Notes: generated by a model from the sequence alone, not told the origin. A stretch of 64,000 nt of DNA from Rhodosalinus sp041365695 (GCF_041365695.1 NZ_JBGFSJ010000001.1:62001-126000); one strand, 5' to 3'; shown: positions 49,938 through 59,092, counted from the first letter of the stretch. Numbers and translations: made by a program.

Positions 49938-51155
49938 ATGGACGAGAAATTCACCGGCAGTTTCACGCAGCAGGAACCGATTCCCGATGCCGGCATCTCC
50001 GCGGCGGTCGAGATCATGCGCAGCGGACGGCTTCATCGCTACAATCTCGTGCCTGGCGAGGCGGGGGAGGTGAACCTGCTCGAAGAGGAGTTCGCGGCCT
50101 TCACCGGGGCGCGCTACTGCCTTGCCGTGGCCTCGGGCGGCTATGCCATGGCCACGGCGCTGCGTGCGGTCGGGGTGGGGCCGGGCGATCCGGTGCTGTC
50201 CAACGCGTTCACCCTGGCCCCGGTGCCCGGCGCGATCGCCGCGCTCGGCGCGCGGCCCGTCCTGGTGGAGACGACGCGCGATCTGACCATCGACCTCGAC
50301 GATCTGGAGGCCAAGGCGGGCGCGGCGCGGGTGCTGCTGCTCAGCCACATGCGCGGGCATATCTGCGACATGGACCGGCTCATGCGGATCTGCGACGCGG
50401 CGGGCATCACCGTGGTGGAGGATTGCGCGCACACCATGGGCGCGGCGTGGCGTGGCGTGCCCTCGGGCCGGCACGGCGCGGTCGGATGCTACTCCACGCA
50501 GACCTACAAGCACATCAATTCCGGCGAGGGCGGGCTGCTCGTCACGGACGATCCCGAGATTGCGGCGAGGATGATCGTCTTGTCGGGTTCCTACATGCTT
50601 TATGACCGGCACACGGCGTCTCCCCCTGTGGAAATGTTCGAAAAGGTCAAGTGGGAGACGCCCAACATTTCGGGCCGGATGGACAATCTGCGCGCCGCGA
50701 TCCTGCGCCCGCAGCTGGCCGCGCTTCCCCGAAGCTGCGCGCGCTGGACCGATCGCTACCGGGTGGTCGAGGCGGGCCTGCGCGACACGCCGGGACTGAC
50801 GCTGGTCGAACGTCCGCCGGAGGAGCGCTTCGTCGGATCGTCCTTCCAGATCCTGCTCGAGGGCTGGCCCGGGGCCGCGGTGCGCGATGTGGTGCAGCGA
50901 TGCGCCGCGCGCGGCGTCGAGCTGAAATGGTTCGGAGAGGTCGAGCCGCGCGGCTACACCTCGCGCTACGACAGCTGGCGCTATGCGCCGTCCGCACCCA
51001 TGCCCGCGACCGACCGTATCCTCGCCGGGCTTCTGGACATGCGGTTGCCGTTGACCTTCAGCCGGGAAGACTGCGCATGCATCGCGCGGATCATCCGCGC
51101 GGAGGTGAGCGCGGTGTTCCAGCACGGCGCGGCGCCGGCCGGCGCGGACCATTGA
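49938..51155 (+). CDS. DegT/DnrJ/EryC1/StrS-family PLP aminotransferase
   Basis: A 405-residue PLP enzyme of the sugar aminotransferase class. The cofactor Lys sits in YSTQTYKHINSGEGGLL, and the PLP-ring Asp region is VVEDCAHTMGA. Family members transaminate keto-sugars for surface glycans or antibiotics. No sugar nucleotide genes are adjacent, so the sugar is unknown. The leucine-operon promoter starts inside its last codons. Confidence 0.88.
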   Translation: MDEKFTGSFTQQEPIPDAGISAAVEIMRSGRLHRYNLVPGEAGEVNLLEEEFAAFTGARYCLAVASGGYAMATALRAVGVGPGDPVLSNAFTLAPVPGAIAALGARPVLVETTRDLTIDLDDLEAKAGAARVLLLSHMRGHICDMDRLMRICDAAGITVVEDCAHTMGAAWRGVPSGRHGAVGCYSTQTYKHINSGEGGLLVTDDPEIAARMIVLSGSYMLYDRHTASPPVEMFEKVKWETPNISGRMDNLRAAILRPQLAALPRSCARWTDRYRVVEAGLRDTPGLTLVERPPEERFVGSSFQILLEGWPGAAVRDVVQRCAARGVELKWFGEVEPRGYTSRYDSWRYAPSAPMPATDRILAGLLDMRLPLTFSREDCACIARIIRAEVSAVFQHGAAPAGADH

Positions 51156-51180
51156 CCGGCGCGGCTGTCGGGCGTAAGAT
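51152..51180 (+). promoter_or_regulatory. Strong candidate promoter of the leucine-degradation operon
   Basis: TTGACC (51152-51157), a 17-bp spacer and TAAGAT (51175-51180). This is one of the best consensus matches in the window. The -35 box overlaps the stop of the upstream aminotransferase gene. A 16-bp palindrome begins on the next base. Confidence 0.6.
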
Positions 51181-51196
51181 TTGAACGCATGTTCAA
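51181..51196. promoter_or_regulatory. Palindromic operator candidate for the leucine-degradation operon
   Basis: TTGAAC-gcat-GTTCAA, a perfect 16-bp inverted repeat directly after the -10 box, so it covers the likely transcription start. A bound protein here would block the promoter. Regulators LiuR (MerR type) and LiuQ (TetR type) are known for such operons, but neither gene is in the window and I cannot match the site to one of them. Confidence 0.6.
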
Positions 51197-51217
51197 TTAT
51201 CCTCGGGGGGAGGGGAG

Positions 51218-52381
51218 ATGTTCACGGCTTCGATGACGTTCGATCTCGGCGAGGATGTCGCCGCCCTGCGCGAGACGGTCCACCGCTGGGCGCAGGAACG
51301 GGTGAAGCCGATGGCGGCCGAGATCGACCGCGAGAACCTGTTTCCGCACAGGCTCTGGCGCGAGATGGGCGAGCTTGGCCTCCTGGGCATCACGGTGGAG
51401 GAGGCGTATGGCGGCGCCGACATGGGCTATCTCGCCCATGTCGTGGCGATCGAGGAGATCGCCCGCGCCTCGGCCTCGGTCTCGCTGTCCTACGGGGCGC
51501 ATTCCAACCTCTGCGTGAACCAGATCCGCCTGAACGGAACCGAGGCGCAGCGGCGCGCCTACCTGCCCAAGCTCGTCTCGGGCGAGCATGTCGGCGCGCT
51601 CGCCATGTCAGAGGCCGGCGCGGGTTCGGACGTGGTGGGCATGAAGCTCGCCGCCGAGAAGCGCAACGACCGCTACGTGCTCAACGGCACGAAATACTGG
51701 ATCACCAACGGGCCCGACGCCGACGTGCTGGTGGTCTACGCCAAGACCGACCCCGAGGCCGGATCGAAGGGGATCACCGCCTTCCTGGTCGAGAAGGACA
51801 TGAAGGGCTTCTCGACCTCGCCCCATTTCGACAAGCTCGGGATGCGCGGGTCGAACACCGCCGAGCTCGTCTTCGAGGACGTGGAAGTGCCGTTCGAGAA
51901 CGTGCTGGGCGCCGAGGGGCAGGGCGTGCGCGTGCTGATGTCCGGCCTCGATTACGAGCGTGTGGTGCTCTCGGGGATCGGCACCGGCATCATGGCGGCC
52001 TGCCTCGACGAGATCATGCCCTACCTGCGCGACCGCAGGCAGTTCGGCCAGCCCGTCGGCAATTTCCAGCTGATGCAGGGCAAGATCGCCGACATCTACA
52101 CCAAGATGAACTCGGCCCGTGCCTACGTCTACGAGGTGGCCAAGGCCTGCGACCGGGGCGAGGTGACCCGCCAGGACGCCGCGGCCTGCGTGCTCTACGC
52201 CTCCGAGGAGGCGATGGTCGTCGCGCACCAGGCGGTGCAGGCGATGGGCGGCGCGGGGTTCCTCTCGGACACGCCGGTAAGCCGCATCTTCCGCGACGCC
52301 AAGCTGATGGAGATCGGCGCCGGCACCTCCGAGATCCGGCGCATGCTGATCGGGCGCGAACTGATGGGGGCGATGGGGTGA
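51218..52381 (+). CDS. ivd: Isovaleryl-CoA dehydrogenase
   Basis: An FAD acyl-CoA dehydrogenase that oxidises isovaleryl-CoA to 3-methylcrotonyl-CoA in leucine breakdown. The 387-residue product contains LAMSEAGAGSDVVGMKL and the segment SGLDYERVVLSGIG, with the catalytic Glu at the position characteristic of isovaleryl-CoA dehydrogenase rather than other members. The last segment MLIGRELMGAMG is typical. A gggg-aggggag ribosome site precedes the ATG. Its last bases overlap the GTG of the next small gene. Confidence 0.94.
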   Translation: MFTASMTFDLGEDVAALRETVHRWAQERVKPMAAEIDRENLFPHRLWREMGELGLLGITVEEAYGGADMGYLAHVVAIEEIARASASVSLSYGAHSNLCVNQIRLNGTEAQRRAYLPKLVSGEHVGALAMSEAGAGSDVVGMKLAAEKRNDRYVLNGTKYWITNGPDADVLVVYAKTDPEAGSKGITAFLVEKDMKGFSTSPHFDKLGMRGSNTAELVFEDVEVPFENVLGAEGQGVRVLMSGLDYERVVLSGIGTGIMAACLDEIMPYLRDRRQFGQPVGNFQLMQGKIADIYTKMNSARAYVYEVAKACDRGEVTRQDAAACVLYASEEAMVVAHQAVQAMGGAGFLSDTPVSRIFRDAKLMEIGAGTSEIRRMLIGRELMGAMG

Positions 52382-52713
52382 CGCCCGCCCGCGCCGTCGC
52401 CTTCGGTTTCGCGGGTCTTCTGGCCGGGGCCGGGGCGCTCGGCGCGGGGCTCGGATGGCGGACGGCGGAATTGGGCGAGACCCAGATCATCGAGCATTAC
52501 GCCGCGCTCTACGCCGCGCGCGGGCCGGGGGCGGAGCGCGGGCATTGCCACGCCGAGCCGGGCCGCGCCATGCTGGAACGGCTGGTGGTGGTCTGCGCCC
52601 CGCCCGGCCGGCCCGAGGCGCGGGTGGCCTACCACGTCGCGCCCTGGGGTCAGCTCTGGCGCGTGGACACCCCGGCGGACCGGGCCGCATTGCCGAAGGA
52701 GCCGCGGACATGA
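52378..52713 (+). CDS. Small unknown protein with one N-terminal membrane helix
   Basis: A 111-residue product from a GTG start that overlaps the ivd stop (GTGA). It has a hydrophobic N-terminus (AVAFGFAGLLAGAGALGAGLG), then a soluble part with two to three Cys and a C-terminal VAYHVAPWGQLWRVDTP. The helix could be a membrane anchor or an uncleaved signal. The stop overlaps the next ATG. Overlaps on both sides support it as real, but the family is unknown to me. Confidence 0.65.
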   Translation: MTPARAVAFGFAGLLAGAGALGAGLGWRTAELGETQIIEHYAALYAARGPGAERGHCHAEPGRAMLERLVVVCAPPGRPEARVAYHVAPWGQLWRVDTPADRAALPKEPRT

Positions 52714-53426
52714 CCGATTTCAGCGATCTCAGGGCGCTTTACGTCAACACCTCGCTCAAGAAAGAGGCTGGCGAGAGCCACACGCGCCTTCTCATGGGCG
52801 CCTCGCAGGCCATCATGGAGAAGCAGGGCGTCACGGTGGAGCATGTGCACATGCTGGATCACCAGGTGCCGCCGGGCGTCTACCCGGACATGACGGAGCA
52901 TGGCTGGGCGCGGGACGACTGGCCCGCGCTCTGGGAGAAGGTGAAGGCCGCCGACATCCTCGTGATCGGCACGCCGCTCTGGCTCGGCGAGGAAAGCTCG
53001 GTCTGCCGGGTCCTGATCGAGCGGCTTTACGGCATGTCGGGCCAACTCAACGACAGGGGCCAGTCGATCTATTACGGCAAGGCCGGGGGCTGCGTGGTCA
53101 CCGGCAACGAGGACGGGGTCAAGCACGCCGCCATGACGCTGTGCTACGCGCTGTCCCATCTCGGCTACACGATCCCGCCGCAGGCCGATTGCGGCTGGAT
53201 CGGCGAGGCCGGGCCCGGTCCCTCCTACGGCGACGAGGTGGAGGGCGCGCCCGCGGGCTTCGACAACGAATTCACCCAGCGCAACACCACGATCATGACG
53301 TGGAACCTCATGCATCTCGCGCGGATGCTGAAGGGCGCGGGCGGCTACCCGAGCGAAGGCAACGACCGCCGTGCGTGGCAAGCGGGCTGTCGCTTCGACT
53401 ACGAGAACCCGGATTACAGGGCCTGA
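52710..53426 (+). CDS. NADPH-dependent FMN reductase/flavodoxin-like protein
   Basis: A 238-residue protein with the flavodoxin-fold start LRALYVNTSLKKEAGESHTR (phosphate-binding loop), then ILVIGTPLWLGEESSVCRVLIER and YYGKAGGCVVTGNEDG, matching NADPH-dependent FMN reductase-like quinone reductases. It may feed reduced flavin or reduce a quinone; its role in leucine breakdown is not known. Overlaps the genes on both sides (ATGA before, TGATG after). Confidence 0.75.
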   Translation: MTDFSDLRALYVNTSLKKEAGESHTRLLMGASQAIMEKQGVTVEHVHMLDHQVPPGVYPDMTEHGWARDDWPALWEKVKAADILVIGTPLWLGEESSVCRVLIERLYGMSGQLNDRGQSIYYGKAGGCVVTGNEDGVKHAAMTLCYALSHLGYTIPPQADCGWIGEAGPGPSYGDEVEGAPAGFDNEFTQRNTTIMTWNLMHLARMLKGAGGYPSEGNDRRAWQAGCRFDYENPDYRA

Positions 53427-54988
53427 TGCTGGCGCGGGCGGAAACATACGAGGCGCTCTTGCAGGGCTTCCGCTGGGAGCTGCCCGCGACGCTAAACATG
53501 GCGCGACAGGCGCTCGACGGCTGGGCCGAGCGCGAGCCCGAGCGCCTCGCCGTGCTGGATCTTTCCGAGGGCCGGGAGGCGGTGAGCTACGACCGCCTTC
53601 GCGAGATGGCCGATGGGCTGGCCGGCGCCTTCGCGGCGCGGGGCGTCGGGCGGGGCGACCGGGTGGGCGTCCTGCGCGCGCAGGGCGCCTGGACGCTCGC
53701 CGCGCATCTCGCGGCCTGGAAGCTCGGCGCGATTTCCATCCCGCTCTTCAAGCTTTTCGGGCGCGACGCGCTTCTCACGCGGCTCTCCGACGCCGGGGCG
53801 GCGCTCGTCGTCGCCGATCGCGACCCGCCCGCCGGGCTTGCCGCATGGGAGGGGGCGGTCCTCGTGCCGGAGGAGACGCGGCTCCTCACCGCGCCGGTGG
53901 AAACCTGCGAGACCGGGCCGGAAGATCCGGCGGTGCTGATCTACACCTCCGGCACCACGGGCGCACCCAAGGGGGCGCTTCACGCCCATCGCGTGCTCAC
54001 CGGCCACCTGCCGGGGGTCGAGATGAGCCACGATTTCCTCGGCCAGCCGGGCGACTGCCTCTGGACGCCGGCCGACTGGGCCTGGATCGGCGGGCTCTTC
54101 GACGTCGCCATGCCGGGGCTCGCCCTCGGCGTGCCGGTCGTCGCCGCGCGGCGGCCGAAATTCGACCCCGCCGACGCGCGCGAGATCGTGCGGGCGGGCG
54201 GGGTGCGCAACGTCTTCTTCCCGCCGACTGCGCTGCGCATGCTGAAGGCCGCGGATGTGGCCATTCCCGGCCTGCGCTCCGTCGCTTCGGGCGGAGAGCC
54301 GCTCGGCGCGGAGATGCTGGCGTGGGGGCGGCGCGCCTTCGGCCTCGCCATCAACGAGTTCTACGGCCAGACCGAGTGCAACATGGTGGCGTCTTCCTGC
54401 GGCGCGCTCTTCCCGCCCCGGCCGGGCTGCATCGGCCGCCCGGTGCCGGGCCACGAGGTCGAGGTGATCGGCGAGGACGGGGCGCCCGTGGCCGGCGAGG
54501 GCGAGATCGCCGTCCGGCGCGGCTCGGCCTCGATGATGCTCGGCTACTGGAACCGTCCCGAGGAGACCGCGGCGAAGTTCCGCGGCGACTGGATGCTGAC
54601 GGGCGACCGCGGCCTGCGAGAGGGCGACCATCTGCGCTTCCTCGGCCGCGACGACGACGTCATCACCTCGGCAGGCTACCGCATCGGCCCCTCCGAGATC
54701 GAGGATTGCCTGCTCACGCACCCGAAGGTCGCCTCGGCGGGCGTCGTGGGCAGGCCCGATGCGTTCCGCACCGAGATCGTGGTGGCCTTCGTCGTCCTGC
54801 GCGAGGGCGCGGCGCCCGGCGACGCGCTGGCCGAGGAGCTTCGGGGCTGGGTGCGCGAGCGTGCCGCTGCCCATGCCTATCCGAGGGAGTTTCGTTTCGT
54901 GGAGAGCCTGCCGATGACGGTGACGGGCAAAGTGCTGAGGCGGGAGCTGCGCGCGCGCCTCGATGCAGAGGCGGAGGGTGCGGCATGA
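53426..54988 (+). CDS. AMP-dependent acyl-CoA synthetase
   Basis: A 520-residue ANL-superfamily enzyme that activates a carboxylic acid with ATP and CoA. The P-loop is LIYTSGTTGAPKGALH, then YGQTECNMV and the hinge DVITSAGYRIGPSEIE; the C-terminal catalytic Lys is in GKVLRREL. The operon context suggests isovalerate, a related branched-chain acid, or acetoacetate as substrate. Its start overlaps the previous stop (TGATG). Confidence 0.88.
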   Translation: MLARAETYEALLQGFRWELPATLNMARQALDGWAEREPERLAVLDLSEGREAVSYDRLREMADGLAGAFAARGVGRGDRVGVLRAQGAWTLAAHLAAWKLGAISIPLFKLFGRDALLTRLSDAGAALVVADRDPPAGLAAWEGAVLVPEETRLLTAPVETCETGPEDPAVLIYTSGTTGAPKGALHAHRVLTGHLPGVEMSHDFLGQPGDCLWTPADWAWIGGLFDVAMPGLALGVPVVAARRPKFDPADAREIVRAGGVRNVFFPPTALRMLKAADVAIPGLRSVASGGEPLGAEMLAWGRRAFGLAINEFYGQTECNMVASSCGALFPPRPGCIGRPVPGHEVEVIGEDGAPVAGEGEIAVRRGSASMMLGYWNRPEETAAKFRGDWMLTGDRGLREGDHLRFLGRDDDVITSAGYRIGPSEIEDCLLTHPKVASAGVVGRPDAFRTEIVVAFVVLREGAAPGDALAEELRGWVRERAAAHAYPREFRFVESLPMTVTGKVLRRELRARLDAEAEGAA

Positions 54989-56589
54989 AAATCGGCTCGA
55001 AGATCCTGACCGGCTCGGACGAGTTCCGCGCCAATCGTGCCGCGCATCTGGAAATGCTGGCCGAGGTCGAGGCCGCCGCGGCCGAGGCCGCCGCGGGCGG
55101 CGGCGCGCGCGCCCGCGCCCGCCACGAAGAGCGGGGCAAGATGCTGCCGCGGGACCGGGTGGCGGCGCTTCTCGACCCCGGAAGTCCTTTCCTAGAGGTG
55201 GGCGCGACCGCCGCGCACGGCATGTATGACGGCGCCGCGCCCGCGGCCGGCGTCATCGCGGGGGTGGGCCGCGTGGCCGGGCGCGACTGCATGGTGGTCT
55301 GCAACGACGCCACGGTGAAGGGCGGCACCTACTACCCGATGACGGTGAAGAAGCATCTGCGCGCCCAGGAGATCGCGGAGCAGAACCGGTTGCCCTGCGT
55401 CTACCTGGTGGATTCGGGCGGCGCCAACCTGCCCAACCAGGACGAGGTCTTCCCCGACCGGGACCATTTCGGCCGCATCTTCTACAATCAGGCGCAGATG
55501 AGCGCCAAGGGGATCGCGCAGATCGCGGTGGTCATGGGGTCCTGCACCGCCGGCGGCGCCTACGTGCCCGCCATGTCGGATGTCGCCATCATCGTGCGCG
55601 AGCAGGGAACGATTTTCCTCGCCGGGCCGCCGCTGGTGAAGGCCGCCACCGGCGAGGTCGTGACCGCGGAGGAGCTGGGTGGCGGCGACGTGCACACGCG
55701 CCTCTCGGGCGTCGCGGACTACCTTGCGGAGGATGACGCACATGCGCTGGCGCTTGCGCGGCGCGCGGTGGCGAATCTGGGCCCCGCCCGGGACGCGACG
55801 GTGGGCTGGCAGGCCCCCGAGCCGCCCGCCTACGACCCCGACGAGATCCTGGGCGCGGTGCCGGCCGATCTGCGCACGCCCTACGACATCCGCGAGGTGA
55901 TCGCCCGGATCGTGGACGGCTCGCGCTTCGACGAGTTCAAGGCGCGCTTCGGCGAGACGCTGGTGACGGGCTTCGCCCATGTCGAGGGCTGCCCGGTGGG
56001 CATCGTCGCCAACAACGGCGTGCTCTTCTCCGAGGCGGCGCAGAAGGGCGCGCATTTCGTAGAGCTCTGCTCGCAGCGGAAGATCCCGCTGGTCTTCCTG
56101 CAGAACATCACCGGTTTCATGGTGGGCCGGCGCTACGAGAACGAGGGCATCGCGCGCCACGGCGCGAAGATGGTCACCGCCGTCGCCACCACCGCGGTGC
56201 CCAAGATCACGTTGCTGGTGGGCGGTTCCTTCGGGGCGGGGAATTACGGCATGGCGGGGCGCGCCTACTCCCCCCGCTTCCTCTGGACCTGGCCCAATTC
56301 GCGCATCAGCGTGATGGGCGGCGAGCAGGCGGCGGGCGTCCTCGCCACCGTCAAGCGCGACGCCATGGAGCGCACGGGGGAGGACTGGCCCGCCGAGGAG
56401 GAGGAGGCCTTCAAGCGGCCCACGATCGAGATGTTCGCGCGGCAGAGCCACCCGCTTTATGCCGCCGCGCGGCTCTGGGACGACGGCGTGGTGGACCCGC
56501 GCAAGAGCCGCGCCGTGCTGGCGCTGTCGCTGCGGGCCACGCTCAACGCGCCGATCGAGGAGACACGCTTCGGCGTGTTCCGGATGTGA
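54985..56589 (+). CDS. liuB: 3-Methylcrotonyl-CoA carboxylase beta (carboxyltransferase) subunit
   Basis: The carboxyltransferase half of methylcrotonyl-CoA carboxylase, which makes 3-methylglutaconyl-CoA. The 534-residue product has the two crotonase-fold domains: the N-terminal part with YLVDSGGANLPNQDEVFPDR and MGSCTAGGAYVPAM, and the C-terminal part with NNGVLFSEAAQKGAHFVELC and GNYGMAGRAYSPRF. These motifs separate MCC beta from propionyl-CoA carboxylase. It overlaps the acyl-CoA synthetase by ATGA. The alpha subunit gene follows after a 0.5-kb nuclease gene. Confidence 0.94.
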   Translation: MKIGSKILTGSDEFRANRAAHLEMLAEVEAAAAEAAAGGGARARARHEERGKMLPRDRVAALLDPGSPFLEVGATAAHGMYDGAAPAAGVIAGVGRVAGRDCMVVCNDATVKGGTYYPMTVKKHLRAQEIAEQNRLPCVYLVDSGGANLPNQDEVFPDRDHFGRIFYNQAQMSAKGIAQIAVVMGSCTAGGAYVPAMSDVAIIVREQGTIFLAGPPLVKAATGEVVTAEELGGGDVHTRLSGVADYLAEDDAHALALARRAVANLGPARDATVGWQAPEPPAYDPDEILGAVPADLRTPYDIREVIARIVDGSRFDEFKARFGETLVTGFAHVEGCPVGIVANNGVLFSEAAQKGAHFVELCSQRKIPLVFLQNITGFMVGRRYENEGIARHGAKMVTAVATTAVPKITLLVGGSFGAGNYGMAGRAYSPRFLWTWPNSRISVMGGEQAAGVLATVKRDAMERTGEDWPAEEEEAFKRPTIEMFARQSHPLYAAARLWDDGVVDPRKSRAVLALSLRATLNAPIEETRFGVFRM

Positions 56590-56595
56590 GGCGGC

Positions 56596-57129
56596 ATGGC
56601 GCGGCGGCGCTACAACTCGGCGCCTGTCGGTCGGGGCGATCGGGCGCGACACGGGCGGAACACGGGCCGTCCGCCGCGACGGCCCCGGCCAAGGCGCGGC
56701 GGACGCGCCTTCGGCTGGGCCGTCGGCCTCGTTGCCGCACTGTTCCTGTTCGCGCCATTGGGCGATGCGGTCAACGGGTTCGTGACCCCGCACGTGGGGT
56801 GCCGGATCGTCACCGTGATGGACGGCGATACCGTGAAGATGATCTGTCCCCGCAGCGGATGGCGAACGGGCCGCATCCTCGCATACGATACACCGGAAAC
56901 CCAGGGGAGGTGCGCGCGCGAAACCGGCTTGGCGGTGGCCGCGACATACTACCTGCGCTGGATTCTCTGGACGGGAGGGCACATCGAGGCGCGGACGGAG
57001 GGCACAGACCGATACGGCCGCGCCCTCACGCTGCTGCTGGTCGATGGCGAAGGCGTGGCGCGCCGCATGGTCGAGGCGGGGCTCGCGCGGTGGTACGATG
57101 GGGGCCGGCGCGCGAGCTGGTGCGACTGA
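56596..57129 (+). CDS. Membrane-anchored thermonuclease (SNase-like) protein
   Basis: A 177-residue protein with a very basic N-terminal 38 residues and one membrane helix (about 39-56, GWAVGLVAALFLFAPLG). The staphylococcal nuclease domain follows. Catalytic residues align: Asp in MDGDTV (76-78), Arg93, Asp98 and Glu101 in RILAYDTPE, and Arg142 in DRYGR. So it should be an active nuclease on the outer face of the inner membrane. It sits between the MCC beta and alpha genes, 6 bp and 10 bp from them. Why a nuclease sits there is unclear. Confidence 0.82.
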   Translation: MARRRYNSAPVGRGDRARHGRNTGRPPRRPRPRRGGRAFGWAVGLVAALFLFAPLGDAVNGFVTPHVGCRIVTVMDGDTVKMICPRSGWRTGRILAYDTPETQGRCARETGLAVAATYYLRWILWTGGHIEARTEGTDRYGRALTLLLVDGEGVARRMVEAGLARWYDGGRRASWCD

Positions 57130-57139
57130 GGAAGCGGAC

Positions 57140-59080
57140 ATGTTCGACAGCGTTCTGATCGCCAACCGCGGGGAGATCGCCTGCCGCGTCATCGAGACGG
57201 CGCAGGCGATGGGGCTGCGCAGCGTGGCGATCTACTCCGATGCCGACGCGGGCGCGCGTCACGTCGAGATGGCCGATGAAGCGGTGCGGATCGGGCCGCC
57301 GGCGCCGGGCGAGAGCTATCTCCGGGGCGACGCGATCATCGAGGCCGCGCGCGCCACGGGCGTGCAGGCCATCCATCCGGGCTACGGGTTCCTGTCGGAG
57401 AACCCCGACTTCGTGGCCGCGGTGGAGGCGGCGGGGCTCGTCTTCGTCGGCCCCTCGGCCGAGGCGATCCGGGCCATGGGCCTCAAGGACGCGGCCAAGG
57501 CGGTGATGGAGCGCGCCGGAGTGCCGGTGGTTCCGGGCTATCACGGCGAGAACCAGGACGACGAGCATCTCTCGGGGGCCGCGGACGCGATCGGCTACCC
57601 GGTGCTCATCAAGGCGGTGGCGGGCGGCGGCGGCAAGGGCATGCGCCTCGTCGAGCGGGCGGAGGACTTCCCGGCGGCGCTCGCCTCGGCGCGGGCGGAG
57701 GCCCGAGGCGCCTTCGGCAACCCGGCCGTTCTGGTGGAGAAATTCGTCGCCAAGCCGCGCCATATCGAGGTCCAGGTCTTCGGGGACGGGGCGCGGGCGG
57801 TGCATCTCTTCGAACGGGACTGTTCGCTCCAGCGCCGTCACCAGAAGGTGATCGAGGAGGCCCCCGCGCCCGGAATGACCGCCGAGATGCGGGCGGCGAT
57901 GGGGCGCGCGGCCGTGCGCGCGGCGGAAGCCATCGGCTATCGCGGCGCGGGCACGGTGGAGTTCATCGTGGACGCCTCCGAGGGACTCCGGCCCGACGGG
58001 TTCTGGTTCATGGAGATGAACACGCGGCTGCAGGTGGAGCACCCCGTCACCGAGGCGGTCACGGGCGTCGATCTGGTGGAGTGGCAGTTCCGCGTGGCGG
58101 CGGGCGAGCCTCTGCCCGCGCGCCAGGAGGAGTTCGCGCTTTCGGGCCACGCCTTCGAGGCGCGGCTCTATGCCGAGGATGTGCCGAAGGGGTTCCTGCC
58201 CGCGACGGGCCGGCTGTCGCATCTGGGTTTTCCCGCGGCCGTGCGCGCGGACACCGGGGTGCGCGCGGGCGACGAGATCACCCCGCATTACGACCCAATG
58301 ATCGCGAAGCTCGTGGTCCACGGACCCACGCGGGACATCGCGCTCTCGAAGCTCCGGCGCGCGCTCGATGAGACGGAGGTGGCGGGCACGGTGACGAACC
58401 TCGCCTTCCTGCGCGCGCTCGCACGCCATGACGGGTTCGGCAAGGGCGACGTGGACACGGGGCTGATCGCGCGCGATCTCGACGCGCTCGCCACGGCGCC
58501 CGCGCCGTCGCCCGAAACCCGGGCCGAGGCGGCGCTCGCCGCGGCCGGGCTTCTCGCGCCGGCGGGCCCCGCGACGGGCTTCGCGCTGTGGGCGCCGCTG
58601 CGGTGGCGCGTCGCGCTCCGCCTTGGCGAGACGGATATCGAGGCCGGGATAACGTGCCTTGGCCCCGATCGGCGCGTCGTGGAGATCGCCGGGACGGAAC
58701 TGTCCTGCGAGCGCCGCGACGGCGCCTGGCGGATCGGCGGCCGGCCGGCGGCCGGAACCCATGTCGCCGCCGGCACGGTCACGGTTTTCGGGGCCTCCGG
58801 GGCGGAGTTCGAGATCGTCGATCCGCTGGCGCAGGCCTGGGCGGCCGGACACGGGGCGGACGTAATCGAGGCGCCGATGCCGGGCCTCTTGCGCGCGATG
58901 ATCGCCACGCCCGGCCAGACGGTGCGTGCGGGCGAGCGGCTGGCCGTGCTCGAGGCGATGAAGATGGAACACGCCCTCGCCGCGCCGCGCGACGGGGTGG
59001 TGGCCGAGGTGCTGGCGGCCGAGGGCGCCCAGGTCGAGGCGGGCGCGGCGCTGGTGCGGCTCGAGGCGGAGGAAGGCTGA
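57140..59080 (+). CDS. liuD: 3-Methylcrotonyl-CoA carboxylase alpha (biotin) subunit
   Basis: The biotin carboxylase/biotin carrier subunit of methylcrotonyl-CoA carboxylase. The 646-residue product has the N-terminal biotin carboxylase domain (SVLIANRGEIACRVIE; ATP-grasp loop KAVAGGGGKGMRLV; EMNTRLQVEHPVTE). It ends with a biotinyl domain whose Lys is in LEAMKMEHAL. The start at 57140 (MFDSVLIANR) follows gaggaagcgg and gives the family start; the longer frame from 57044 runs through the end of the nuclease gene in another phase. Confidence 0.94.
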   Translation: MFDSVLIANRGEIACRVIETAQAMGLRSVAIYSDADAGARHVEMADEAVRIGPPAPGESYLRGDAIIEAARATGVQAIHPGYGFLSENPDFVAAVEAAGLVFVGPSAEAIRAMGLKDAAKAVMERAGVPVVPGYHGENQDDEHLSGAADAIGYPVLIKAVAGGGGKGMRLVERAEDFPAALASARAEARGAFGNPAVLVEKFVAKPRHIEVQVFGDGARAVHLFERDCSLQRRHQKVIEEAPAPGMTAEMRAAMGRAAVRAAEAIGYRGAGTVEFIVDASEGLRPDGFWFMEMNTRLQVEHPVTEAVTGVDLVEWQFRVAAGEPLPARQEEFALSGHAFEARLYAEDVPKGFLPATGRLSHLGFPAAVRADTGVRAGDEITPHYDPMIAKLVVHGPTRDIALSKLRRALDETEVAGTVTNLAFLRALARHDGFGKGDVDTGLIARDLDALATAPAPSPETRAEAALAAAGLLAPAGPATGFALWAPLRWRVALRLGETDIEAGITCLGPDRRVVEIAGTELSCERRDGAWRIGGRPAAGTHVAAGTVTVFGASGAEFEIVDPLAQAWAAGHGADVIEAPMPGLLRAMIATPGQTVRAGERLAVLEAMKMEHALAAPRDGVVAEVLAAEGAQVEAGAALVRLEAEEG

Positions 59081-59092
59081 GGAGCGCAGGCC

